Assembly: GCA_023391095.1 (NCBI GenBank)
Contig: JAEWBN010000005.1
Location: forward strand, 1-64,000
Length of the DNA: 64,000 bases
Reading direction: 5' to 3'
Source: Pseudomonadota bacterium
GTDB taxonomy: Bacteria; Pseudomonadota; Alphaproteobacteria; Rhizobiales; Devosiaceae
Position numbers and translations under genes: made by a program. Position 1 is the stretch's first letter; the number at the start of each line of letters is the position of its first letter. A model generated the notes under the pieces. It searched no databases and was not told where the DNA came from. It was given only the letters and a program-made list of their open reading frames with translations. Of the stretch, positions 22,788 to 29,699 are shown piece after piece.

Positions 22788-22827
22788 CCTGCCCATTCGC
22801 CCAAGGAAGCTAATCTTGTCTCGTGCC

Positions 22828-23012
22828 TTGTTATCAACACGGTTCGGTGCCATAAAGCTAAGCATACGTTTTCAGCCTAAGTCGGCTCGCTGCTCGCCGT
22901 GATTTTCGGCCCTTAGCTCTCTGATCTGTTTTGCGAACGTTGTTAGCCCTTCTGCATGTTGCGGAGGGTAATCGCTCGTCACGCTACGGCTTCGAGCTAA
23001 TAGGAAAATCCC
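22828..23012 (+). promoter_or_regulatory. Cold-shock gene promoter and long leader
   Basis: TTGTTA (22828-22833), a 17-base spacer and CATAAA (22851-22856) form a plausible promoter. Transcription would start near 22863, giving a leader of about 150 nt before the csp ATG at 23013. Leaders of this length are typical of cold-shock mRNAs, where they act as cold-responsive RNA switches. Structure not verified. Confidence 0.45.
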
Positions 23013-23228
23013 ATGTCCAGACTCAATGGCACCGTCAAGTTCTTCAACACCACCAAGGGCTTCGGCTTCATCACTCCCGATTCCGGCGGCAAGGACCACT
23101 TCGTCCACATCTCCGCTGTGCAGAATTCGGGCGTCGATGGTCTCTACGAAAACGACAAGCTCTCCTACGACGTCGAAACCGGCCGCGACGGCCGTGAATC
23201 GGCCATCAACCTCGTTCTGGCCAAGTAA
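23013..23228 (+). CDS. cspA: Cold-shock protein (CspA family)
   Basis: A small RNA chaperone with one cold-shock domain. It has 71 residues; the RNA-binding motifs RNP1 (KGFGFITP, near residues 15-22) and RNP2 (HFVHISAVQ, near 29-37) are both present, and it begins MSRLNGTVKFFNTTKGFGF. An intrinsic terminator follows 18 bases after the stop. The long leader suggests post-transcriptional control. The organism probably has other paralogues, so the gene symbol is a family label. Confidence 0.95.
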   Translation: MSRLNGTVKFFNTTKGFGFITPDSGGKDHFVHISAVQNSGVDGLYENDKLSYDVETGRDGRESAINLVLAK

Positions 23229-23246
23229 GCCAGCTGCAAGGTTCCG

Positions 23247-23272
23247 AAAGGCCGCCACTGGCGGCCTTTTTT
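23247..23272 (+). terminator. Intrinsic terminator after cspA
   Basis: GGCCGCC (23250-23256), loop ACT, GGCGGCC (23260-23266), preceded by AAA and followed by TTTTTT (23267-23272). A textbook rho-independent terminator. Confidence 0.92.
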
Positions 23273-23305
23273 ATTGGTGCTGTCGTCAGAAACGAGGAGA
23301 CAAAG

Positions 23306-23488
23306 ATGCAGCCGGGTAAAGGCGCCATCGAGCGCGCATTCGAATTGGCCAGGAGCGGCCGCTTCACATCGCTGGGCGAGCTCAAGTCCGCTGTCAGCAA
23401 GGAAGGCTATCAGGCCGACCAGCTCCACGGCCCGTCCTTGGGCAAGCAACTGCGCGAAATCATGAAATCGAGCGTCCTGGCCAAGTGA
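23306..23488 (+). CDS. Small conserved-type protein, 60 residues, unknown function
   Basis: It starts MQPGKGAIERAFELARSGRF, continues with a basic helical stretch and ends in IMKSSVLAK. The ATG follows AACGAGGAGACAAAG, a good ribosome-binding site. The pattern of one helix, a short Gly-containing loop (SKEGYQADQLHGPSLG) and a second helix resembles small uncharacterised proteins common in Rhizobiales. It has no signal peptide or span. It lies behind the csp terminator, so it probably has its own promoter. Its stop codon overlaps a palindrome. Confidence 0.7.
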   Translation: MQPGKGAIERAFELARSGRFTSLGELKSAVSKEGYQADQLHGPSLGKQLREIMKSSVLAK

Positions 23489-23521
23489 TCAGGCCCTGAT
23501 CATCAGGCCCTGATCATCAGG
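23487..23521. repeat. Tandem 14-base palindromic repeat
   Basis: TCAGGCCCTGATCA occurs twice head to tail (23489-23502, 23503-23516) with a partial third copy. GATCAGG-C-CCTGATC is a perfect palindrome at 23487-23501, overlapping the stop codon of the small gene. It may act as its terminator or be a replication-slippage product. Confidence 0.7.
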
Positions 23522-23570
23522 GGCTGCGGCCGGTTAGCCAATCTGCGTTTGGGAAGCTCTGCGCCCTGAA

Positions 23571-23605
23571 AACGAAAACACCGCCAGTTCAACAACTTGG
23601 CGGTG
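23571..23605 (-). terminator. Terminator of tRNA-Tyr
   Basis: CACCGCCA (23579-23586) pairs with TGGCGGTG (23598-23605). On the minus strand the stem is followed by TTTTCGTTTT (about 23578-23569), and the hairpin begins five bases after the CCA end of tRNA-Tyr. Confidence 0.85.
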
Positions 23606-23610
23606 CCGGG

Positions 23611-23695
23611 TGGTGGAGGGGACTGGATTCGAACCAGTGTAGCCTGAGGCGTCAGATTTACAGTCTGATGGATTTAACCACTCTCCCACCCCTCC
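23611..23695 (-). tRNA. tRNA-Tyr (anticodon GTA)
   Basis: Read on the minus strand: an 85-nt class II tRNA with encoded CCA. The acceptor GGAGGGG pairs with CCCCTCC, discriminator A. The anticodon stem-loop is CAGACTGTAAATCTG with anticodon GTA. A long variable arm (CGCCTCAGGCTACA region) is present, as expected for bacterial tRNA-Tyr. A terminator follows. Confidence 0.97.
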
Positions 23696-23892
23696 ACATT
23701 TCCGGGCAGGAAACGAAGCGACTTGCGTTTCGTCGGGCGGTTTATGGTTGGCTGTCGCACAGGTGTCAACACCCAAGGCGCACTCACCCGCAAGATTTTG
23801 ACGCGATTGCCATTTTGTGGGGAGCCCGAACACCATCCCCTTGCCATTAAGGGGCCGATCTTGCTAAGCGAGGCCATTGGTTTCGCCCACGG

Positions 23893-23966
23893 GCGGGTAT
23901 AGCTCAATGGTAGAGCAGCAGCCTTCCAAGCTGAATACGCGGGTTCGATTCCCGCTACCCGCTCCA
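23893..23966 (+). tRNA. tRNA-Gly (anticodon TCC)
   Basis: 74 nt with encoded CCA. The acceptor GCGGGTA pairs with TACCCGC, discriminator T. The anticodon loop CTTCCAA gives TCC (Gly). The D arm (AGCTCAATGGTAGAGC) and T arm (GCGGGTTCGATTCCCGC) are normal. It is divergent from tRNA-Tyr, 197 bases away, and 97 bases upstream of rlmB. Confidence 0.97.
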
Positions 23967-24063
23967 GTTTCCTCGTCCCCCCCACGACCAATCGTCCCCC
24001 GCCGCAGGCTCGGTGCCTTGATGTCGCTTGCAGCCGGACGCGGTTAGCGCTACCGCTCGGCTC

Positions 24064-24819
24064 ATGAGCCGCAACAAATTCCCCCCCAAGCCGAAATACG
24101 ATCCCGATACCGGGCCGGTCTATCTTTATGGCCTGCACACGGTGCGCGCCGCGCTGGAAAATCCCAGCCGCATCAAGAAGGAGCTGTTGGTCACGCCCAA
24201 CGCGCTCAACCGGCTCAAGGAAACCGGCGAGATCGGCAAGGTCAAGGTCACCGAAACCACGCCCAAGGAGCTCGACCGGCTCCTCGGCGGCGAAGCCGTT
24301 CATCAGGGCGCAGCGCTGGAAGTGGACCCGGTCAGCCGTTTCGGCCTCGACGATATCCACGAGCCCAAGCTGGTCGTTGTGCTCGACCAGTTGACCGACC
24401 CGCACAATGTCGGCGCCATCCTGCGGACCGCCTGTGCCTTTGGCGCCGATGCGGTCATTACCACGGCGCGTCACTCGCCCCGCGAAACCGGCGTCATGGC
24501 CAAGGCCGCTTCGGGCGCGCTTGATCTCGTCCCCATGATCGAGGTCCGCAACCTGGGCGACGCCCTAGAAAAGCTCAAGGCGCGCGGCATGGTCGTGCTC
24601 GGCTTCGATTCGGAAGCCGAAACCCAGCTCCGCCCCCGCACCGACACAACGCCGCTGGCCGTCGTCCTCGGCGCCGAAGGCAAGGGCCTGCGCCAGCGCA
24701 CCCGCGAGCTCTGCGATGAAATGGTCCGCCTCGACATGCCTGGCCCGATCAAGTCGCTGAACGTCTCCAACGCGGCCGCCATCGCCCTTTTTGCCGCCAC
24801 TGCCGGACGCGTGTCGTGA
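24064..24819 (+). CDS. rlmB: 23S rRNA (guanosine-2'-O-)-methyltransferase RlmB-like
   Basis: A SpoU/TrmH-family methyltransferase with the knotted SAM-binding fold. It has 251 residues from the ATG at 24064 (MSRNKFPPKPKYD). After an N-terminal substrate-binding region (YLYGLHTVRAALENP), motif 1 LDQLTDPHNVGAILRTA (near residues 107-123), motif 2 VVLGAEGKGLRQRTRELCD (near 201-219) and motif 3 IKSLNVSNAAAIALF are all intact. The target is most probably G2251 of 23S rRNA by family, but a tRNA target is not excluded. Its stop overlaps the next start (GTGA). Confidence 0.9.
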   Translation: MSRNKFPPKPKYDPDTGPVYLYGLHTVRAALENPSRIKKELLVTPNALNRLKETGEIGKVKVTETTPKELDRLLGGEAVHQGAALEVDPVSRFGLDDIHEPKLVVVLDQLTDPHNVGAILRTACAFGADAVITTARHSPRETGVMAKAASGALDLVPMIEVRNLGDALEKLKARGMVVLGFDSEAETQLRPRTDTTPLAVVLGAEGKGLRQRTRELCDEMVRLDMPGPIKSLNVSNAAAIALFAATAGRVS

Positions 24820-25205
24820 GCCAGTTCGAACCCTTCGCCATCGCCCTGCGGCTTTCCGGCGTCACCCTCGACCAGGCCGCGCTGGATAGCGCCCTGCGCC
24901 AGCTGACCATCCGCTTCGAGCCCGAAGACGCCGACAACAGCTTCTACGCGCAGGTGGATGTGCCCACGGATAACGCAGTGCGCGCCATCCTCGAACTGGC
25001 CGACCGTTCCGGCCCGGCCATTTCTGCCATGCTGGAAGACCGCCGCATCGGTAAGGCCGTGCTTGATATTGCCTTCGACTATCCCACCGAAGGCGAATCC
25101 ATGTCGGCACGCCTGCCGGCCCATGCCGCGGCGGCCATCGCCCAGCACGGCATAGACATCGAGATCTCGGTCTATCTGACCGATGTCGAAGAAGACGAAG
25201 AATAA
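24816..25205 (+). CDS. Unknown acidic protein coupled to rlmB
   Basis: A 129-residue protein of unknown family. Its GTG start overlaps the rlmB stop by four bases, so it is translationally coupled. It starts MSQFEPFAIALRLSGVTLDQ, has alternating strands and helices, no signal peptide or membrane span, and a strongly acidic end (YLTDVEEDEE). The spacing to the downstream oxidase gene is only 18 bases, so all three may form one operon. I do not assign a function. Confidence 0.75.
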   Translation: MSQFEPFAIALRLSGVTLDQAALDSALRQLTIRFEPEDADNSFYAQVDVPTDNAVRAILELADRSGPAISAMLEDRRIGKAVLDIAFDYPTEGESMSARLPAHAAAAIAQHGIDIEISVYLTDVEEDEE

Positions 25206-25223
25206 GAATTCAGGAATACCGCG

Positions 25224-26462
25224 ATGCAGAACTGGGCAGGCAACGTCACCTTCAACGCCGCGCGGGTCGAACGGCCCACCTCGCTGGCGCAGTTGCAGGA
25301 TATCGTCCGGCAGTCCCCCAAGGCGCGCGTCGTGGGAACTGGCCATTCATTCAACCCCATTGCCGACACCGATGGCACGCTGATCTCGTTGCGGGACATG
25401 CCGCGCATTGTCGAAGTCGACACCGCCGCGCAGTGCGTGCGCGTCGATGGTGGCGCGACCTATGAGGACGTGGCGCCCATCCTGCACGGCGCCGGCTTCG
25501 CATTGGCCGCCCTCGCCTCCTTGCCCAGCATCACCCTGGCCGGCGCCGTCAGCACGGCCACACACGGCTCGGGCGATCGCAACCGTAACCTTTCGGCTGC
25601 CGTTCGCAGCCTCACCCTGGTCACCGCCAACGGCGATCTCGCCACCTTCGATCGCAGCCATCCAGACTTTGCCGGCATGGTCGTCGGCCTCGGGGCGATG
25701 GGCGTTGTCTGTGAACTGACCCTCGATGTCGTCCGGCAGTTCGATATTCGCCAGAACATCTATCTCGACCTGCCTGTCCCCTCCCTTCTTGCAGACTTCG
25801 ACGGCGCCATGTCCGCCGCTTACAGCGTCAGCCTCTTTACGCGCTGGCAGGGCGATGTGGTCGATCAGCTCTGGATCAAGGCTCTGGATACGCCGGAAGC
25901 GCCGGTTCTGAGCTTCATGGGCGCGCGTGCCGCTGATCGGGCCGTCCATCCTCTGCCCGGGGGCGATGGCTCGCGGTGCACCATCCAACTGGGTGAGGCC
26001 GGCCCGTGGCACGAGCGGCTCTTCCACTTCCCCATTGGCAGCATCAGCGCGACAGGCGCCGAGCTGCAGTCGGAATTCTTTGTCCAGCGCCAGGACGCCG
26101 CAGCCGCCTTTGCCGCACTCCACGCCGTTCAGGACCGCATCAGCGGCCCGCTGTTCATCTCCGAGATCCGCACCATTGCCGCCGATGATCTGTGGCTGAG
26201 CTCCGCTTACGGCCAGGAGAGCGTCGGCTTTCACTGTACATGGAAGCCGCAATGGGACGCCGTCATTGCCGCGGTAAAGGTCATCGAAGCGACCCTGGCG
26301 CCGTTTGCACCGCGTCCGCATTGGGGCAAGGTCTATACCGTGCCCGCCGCCGAAGTGCGCTCGCGCTATCCGCGCATGGCAGACTTCGCCGCACTGGTGC
26401 AGCGGCTCGACCCTGAAGCCAAGTTCCGCAACGACTTCGTGGACACCCTGCTCAACGGCTGA
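25224..26462 (+). CDS. FAD-binding alditol oxidase / xylitol oxidase-like
   Basis: A VAO-type flavoprotein of the group containing Streptomyces AldO (about 418 residues); here 412. The FAD domain has GTGHSFNPIAD near residues 38-48; the His in GHSF is the covalent FAD attachment site in AldO. ASLPSITLAGAVSTATHGSG follows near residue 98. The C-terminal ARO-type domain has FAPRPHWGKVY. The expected reaction is oxidation of a sugar alcohol by O2 with H2O2 release; the substrate cannot be told. It is the likely third gene of the rlmB operon. Confidence 0.85.
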   Translation: MQNWAGNVTFNAARVERPTSLAQLQDIVRQSPKARVVGTGHSFNPIADTDGTLISLRDMPRIVEVDTAAQCVRVDGGATYEDVAPILHGAGFALAALASLPSITLAGAVSTATHGSGDRNRNLSAAVRSLTLVTANGDLATFDRSHPDFAGMVVGLGAMGVVCELTLDVVRQFDIRQNIYLDLPVPSLLADFDGAMSAAYSVSLFTRWQGDVVDQLWIKALDTPEAPVLSFMGARAADRAVHPLPGGDGSRCTIQLGEAGPWHERLFHFPIGSISATGAELQSEFFVQRQDAAAAFAALHAVQDRISGPLFISEIRTIAADDLWLSSAYGQESVGFHCTWKPQWDAVIAAVKVIEATLAPFAPRPHWGKVYTVPAAEVRSRYPRMADFAALVQRLDPEAKFRNDFVDTLLNG

Positions 26463-26543
26463 GAGCCCAATCATCCCCTTTCACCGTGGGCGCCGGAATA
26501 AACCATTTCGGCGAACACCTTTGGACGCGCCTGCGCGATTGCA

Positions 26544-26559
26544 TTAAGACTTCGCTAAC
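26544..26559 (+). promoter_or_regulatory. CtrA-like box upstream of the 74-residue gene
   Basis: TTAA-GACTTCG-CTAACC is one mismatch from the CtrA consensus TTAA-N7-TTAAC, and the right half reads on as CTAACCAT. It ends 16 bases before the proposed ATG, so it may overlap the core promoter. Confidence 0.45.
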
Positions 26560-26575
26560 CATTGCGAGGCCCCCT

Positions 26576-26800
26576 ATGCGTGTACCCGCCGCAGGACAAC
26601 CGCTCGACGAACGCCGCATCGTGCGCGAGGGCAAGGCCTTGGCCGAACGCATGCTTGCGGGCTATGCCGTGACGGCCAATGGTCGCTTCGTGCCGGAAAC
26701 GGAAGTCCATCGCCTCCGCGCCCGCCTGCTCGGCCGTATGGAAAGCGCGGCGCAGACGCTGGCCCTGCTGTATCGACGTGCCGGCAACGGCCTTTGGTAA
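26576..26800 (+). CDS. Small protein, 74 residues, unknown function
   Basis: The ATG at 26576 (MRVPAAGQPLDERRIVREGK) has GAGG seven bases upstream. The protein is basic, with helix-forming Arg/Glu/Ala segments and no span or signal peptide. An in-frame start at 26486 would overlap the CtrA-like box. I do not recognise a family. It converges with the polysaccharide deacetylase gene, 15 bases away. Coding is probable rather than certain. Confidence 0.5.
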   Translation: MRVPAAGQPLDERRIVREGKALAERMLAGYAVTANGRFVPETEVHRLRARLLGRMESAAQTLALLYRRAGNGLW

Positions 26801-26815
26801 CCGACTGGTTTCCGC

Positions 26816-27703
26816 TCAGTTGACTACCGAACCGTCCTGCATCTCGGCTGTAATCACGCTGCGCGAGAACACCCCGGTATTCTTGGGCGCCAATCGCACC
26901 ACCGAATAGCCGCGCGCTGACAGCTCCGCCAGAAAGCCGGGCAGCATGTCCACCGTGCGTTGGTGGATGTCGTGGAACAGGATAATGCCGCTGCCCCGTG
27001 CTTCCAGCCGGTCCAGCGTCCGCTGCATCACGACCGCGGCGCTGTCCATGTAATAGTCCTTGCTGTCGACATCGACATCCAGCACCACCATGTCGCCGTG
27101 CAGCAGCGAGGTGCGCAGATATCCGCTCTGCGCCAGATAGGGAAAGCGGAAGAACGGCGACAAGGCCTGCCCGCCCGCGCCCAGCGCCTCGGCAACGGCA
27201 TTTTCACCGCGCACGATCTCGTCCATTGCCTCGTGCCGCCCAAGCGTCGTCAGGTCGACATGATCATAGGTATGGCTGCCCACGCTGTGCCCGCGCTGCG
27301 CCACCTGCTGGGCGAGCCGCGGATGCGCCTTGGCCGCCGATCCCAGCATCAGGAAGGTTGCTTTGACCCCATGCGCGTCCAGCGCATCGAGAATGGCGGG
27401 CGTCTTGCCGGGCCGCGGGCCGTCGTCAAACGTAAGGATCACCTCGCGGGGCTTGAGCACGATATCGGCGGTTGAAGCCACCTGCAGCGCGCGCCCCGTC
27501 AGATTGCCGGAAGACCGGATAACGCTGGGCATGGCCTGCTCGAGCCGGGGGCTGGCAGCCTGCCGCACCGAGCCGGTGACGATGCTGTCCTGCGCCGCGA
27601 TCGGTCCGGCGGCGACATGGGTGCTCTGGCTAACCGGTTTGGCACACCCGCCCAACAGCGCGGCGACTAGGCCGGCAACGACAACCGCACGAAACAACCG
27701 CAC
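26816..27703 (-). CDS. Polysaccharide deacetylase lipoprotein (NodB domain)
   Basis: A carbohydrate esterase family 4 enzyme that removes N-acetyl groups from a surface or cell-wall glycan. Of 295 residues, the first 20 are a lipoprotein signal with lipobox LLGGC, so it is membrane-anchored in the periplasm. The NodB domain has LTFDDGPRPG (near residue 88), the metal His pair in GSHTYDHVD (near 136-144), FRFPY, VLDVDVDSKDY and IILFHD. All catalytic positions I can judge are present. A CtrA half-site (TTAACCAT) lies about 50 bases upstream. Confidence 0.9.
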   Translation of the reverse strand: MRLFRAVVVAGLVAALLGGCAKPVSQSTHVAAGPIAAQDSIVTGSVRQAASPRLEQAMPSVIRSSGNLTGRALQVASTADIVLKPREVILTFDDGPRPGKTPAILDALDAHGVKATFLMLGSAAKAHPRLAQQVAQRGHSVGSHTYDHVDLTTLGRHEAMDEIVRGENAVAEALGAGGQALSPFFRFPYLAQSGYLRTSLLHGDMVVLDVDVDSKDYYMDSAAVVMQRTLDRLEARGSGIILFHDIHQRTVDMLPGFLAELSARGYSVVRLAPKNTGVFSRSVITAEMQDGSVVN

Positions 27704-27749
27704 TGGAGCACCCGAAACAGAAGATTAACTGGGCACCACAATTTGCGAT

Positions 27750-27757
27750 TATGGTTA
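27750..27757 (-). promoter_or_regulatory. CtrA half-site upstream of the deacetylase
   Basis: On the minus strand TTAACCAT, the exact CtrA half-site, lies 47 bases upstream of the deacetylase ATG. A second TTAA occurs at about 27725. Eight-base matches occur by chance, so position is the main support. Confidence 0.4.
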
Positions 27758-27783
27758 ATATTCCGCTCGTGAAAGCTTAAGAA

Positions 27784-28248
27784 CTACTTACTAACCAATG
27801 ATTTAGCCTTCCGCCCCAGAGTATCGAGGGCAGAAAGAAACGCCGACCGGTCGGTGGGCCGAAAGCCGGGATTGTAACCCTTGATCTCGCCGGTCTCCCG
27901 CAGATGCTGTTTGAGATCCCGCATGGCCAGGGCCATTCCGATGGAGGCCGTGGTAAAGGGCTTGCCGGTAAAGCCCAGCACATGACAGCCCTTGTCGATA
28001 GCCCGGCTGGCGAGCGGAATATCGGCCGTGAGGACGATGTCGTTCGCCTGCGCCTGCTCGACGATCCAGTCATCCGCCGCGTCCGCCCCGGCGGGCACCA
28101 CCACGACCTTCACCATCGGATCGCGCGACGGCCGCACGCCGCCATTGCTGACAAAGACGATGACAAGGCCCAGCCGCTCGGCAACGCGTCGCGCCTCGTC
28201 CTTGACGGGGCAGGCATCGGAATCGACGTAGATAATGGGATCAGCCAT
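27784..28248 (-). CDS. YaiI/YqxD family protein (DUF188, NYN-type fold)
   Basis: A small conserved protein of the UPF0178 family, thought to be a PIN/NYN-like nuclease, although no substrate is established. It has 154 residues from the ATG at 28248, with GGAGGGG directly upstream. The signature IYVDSDACPVKDEARRVAER is at residues 5-24; SNGGVRPSRDP, ADDWIVEQAQANDIVLTADI and GKPFTTASIGMALAMRDL follow. It is divergent from hemN, and the FNR-like site lies between the two genes. Confidence 0.9.
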   Translation of the reverse strand: MADPIIYVDSDACPVKDEARRVAERLGLVIVFVSNGGVRPSRDPMVKVVVVPAGADAADDWIVEQAQANDIVLTADIPLASRAIDKGCHVLGFTGKPFTTASIGMALAMRDLKQHLRETGEIKGYNPGFRPTDRSAFLSALDTLGRKAKSLVSK

Positions 28249-28275
28249 AGCCCCTCCATAAATCCGCACCGGCAT

Positions 28276-28317
28276 TTGATCCAGGGCAAACGGCGCGGCC
28301 ACCACGCTTGCTAGATA
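28276..28317 (+). promoter_or_regulatory. FNR/FixK-like box with -10 for hemN
   Basis: TTGAT-CCAG-GGCAA (28276-28289) matches eight of ten defined positions of TTGAT-N4-ATCAA. A -10 candidate TAGATA lies at 28312-28317, putting the start near 28324 and the box centre near -41.5, the class II activator position. Strong positional support for oxygen control of hemN. Confidence 0.65.
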
Positions 28318-28343
28318 CCGGAAAACGCATCCGGAGCCCGGCC

Positions 28344-29699
28344 ATGGATACCGATACCGCCACGCTTGTCGACCGCTACGCCCAGCCGGTCCCCCGCTAT
28401 ACCAGCTACCCCACCGCGCCGCACTTCCACGCCGGCATCACTCCGCAAACCTATGGCCGCTGGCTGGCCAACCTGGCGCCGGACGCGACCCTCTCGCTCT
28501 ATCTCCACATCCCCTATTGCGACCGGCTCTGCTGGTTCTGCGGCTGCCACACCAAGCACACATTGCGATACGAGCCGGTTACCAATTATCTCAGGGCGCT
28601 CCATGCCGAGATCGATTGGGTCAGCGGGAAACTTGCCGGTCGTGGCCGTGTCACCGCCATTCATCTCGGCGGCGGCTCGCCAACCCTGCTGACGCCGGAA
28701 GACCTCCTCGCGCTCAAGGCAAAGCTGGCCTCCGCTTTCACCATCGCGCCCGAAGCCGAGATCAGCATCGAGATCGACCCCAACGATATCGACGACGGCC
28801 GCTACGATGCCATGGCCGCATTCGGCCTCACCCGCGCCAGCCTCGGCGTACAGGATTTCGATCCTGCCGTGCAAAAAGCTATCAACCGCCTGCAAAGCTT
28901 CGAGCAAACCCGCGAGGTCGTCGATGCCATGCGCCGCCGCGGCGTCCGCTCGGTCAATCTCGACCTGCTCTATGGCCTGCCCTTCCAGACTCAGGAAGGT
29001 CTTGCCCGCACCATCGCGGCCGCCCTGACGCTCACCCCCGACCGCGTCGCCCTTTTCGGCTACGCCCACGTCCCCTGGATGAAGCCGCACCAGAAGATGA
29101 TTCCCGAGGACGCCCTGCCCGACCGTTTCGAGCGCTTCGAGCAAGCCCGCCTAGCAGCCGCGCTGCTGCGGGACGCCGGGCTCGAGCCCATCGGCTTTGA
29201 CCATTTCGCCCGTCCCGCGGACAGCCTTGCCATTGCCGCCCGCGCCGGCACGCTGCGCCGCAATTTCCAGGGCTATACCGATGACGCCGCCGACGCCCTC
29301 ATCGGCCTTGGCGCCTCCGCAATCGGCCAGCTTCCGCAGGGCTATGTGCAGAACATTACGGCGACAGGCGACTACAGCAAGGCCGTCCTTGCTGGCGGCG
29401 CCGCCACGGCCAAGGGCTTTGCCCTCACGCCCGCCGACCGGCTCCGCGCCCATGCCATCGAAAAGCTGCTCTGCACCTTCCGCCTCGCGCCTTCCGACCT
29501 CGCTGCCTTCGACGCCGCCGGTCGCGCGCTCATGCTCGAGGCCCGCACAATCGCACAGGCCGATCCCGATGGCCTCACCACCATCGAGGACGGCGCCCTG
29601 GTCGTCACCGAGCGCGGCAGGCCCTTCGTCCGCACCATCGCAGCGCGCTTCGACACCTATTTCGGCACCGGCACCGCGCGCCACTCGGTTGCGGTCTAG
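28344..29699 (+). CDS. hemN: Oxygen-independent coproporphyrinogen III dehydrogenase
   Basis: A radical-SAM enzyme that oxidatively decarboxylates coproporphyrinogen III to protoporphyrinogen IX without oxygen (haem pathway, cytoplasm). It has 451 residues from the ATG at 28344. The 4Fe-4S motif with its extra Cys is CDRLCWFCGC (Cys59, 63, 66, 68). LHIPYC, the GGGSPTLLTPEDL block near residue 110, and the C-terminal HemN domain (PADRLRAHAIEKLLC) are present, which separates it from HemW/ChuW. The upstream FNR-like box suggests low-oxygen induction. It ends 4 bases inside the convergent hydrolase gene. Confidence 0.95.
   Translation: MDTDTATLVDRYAQPVPRYTSYPTAPHFHAGITPQTYGRWLANLAPDATLSLYLHIPYCDRLCWFCGCHTKHTLRYEPVTNYLRALHAEIDWVSGKLAGRGRVTAIHLGGGSPTLLTPEDLLALKAKLASAFTIAPEAEISIEIDPNDIDDGRYDAMAAFGLTRASLGVQDFDPAVQKAINRLQSFEQTREVVDAMRRRGVRSVNLDLLYGLPFQTQEGLARTIAAALTLTPDRVALFGYAHVPWMKPHQKMIPEDALPDRFERFEQARLAAALLRDAGLEPIGFDHFARPADSLAIAARAGTLRRNFQGYTDDAADALIGLGASAIGQLPQGYVQNITATGDYSKAVLAGGAATAKGFALTPADRLRAHAIEKLLCTFRLAPSDLAAFDAAGRALMLEARTIAQADPDGLTTIEDGALVVTERGRPFVRTIAARFDTYFGTGTARHSVAV

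Noticed and set aside
22872..23258. 128-codon frame antisense to the cold-shock gene
   Set aside because: Opposes a certain gene and its leader and has no family resemblance.
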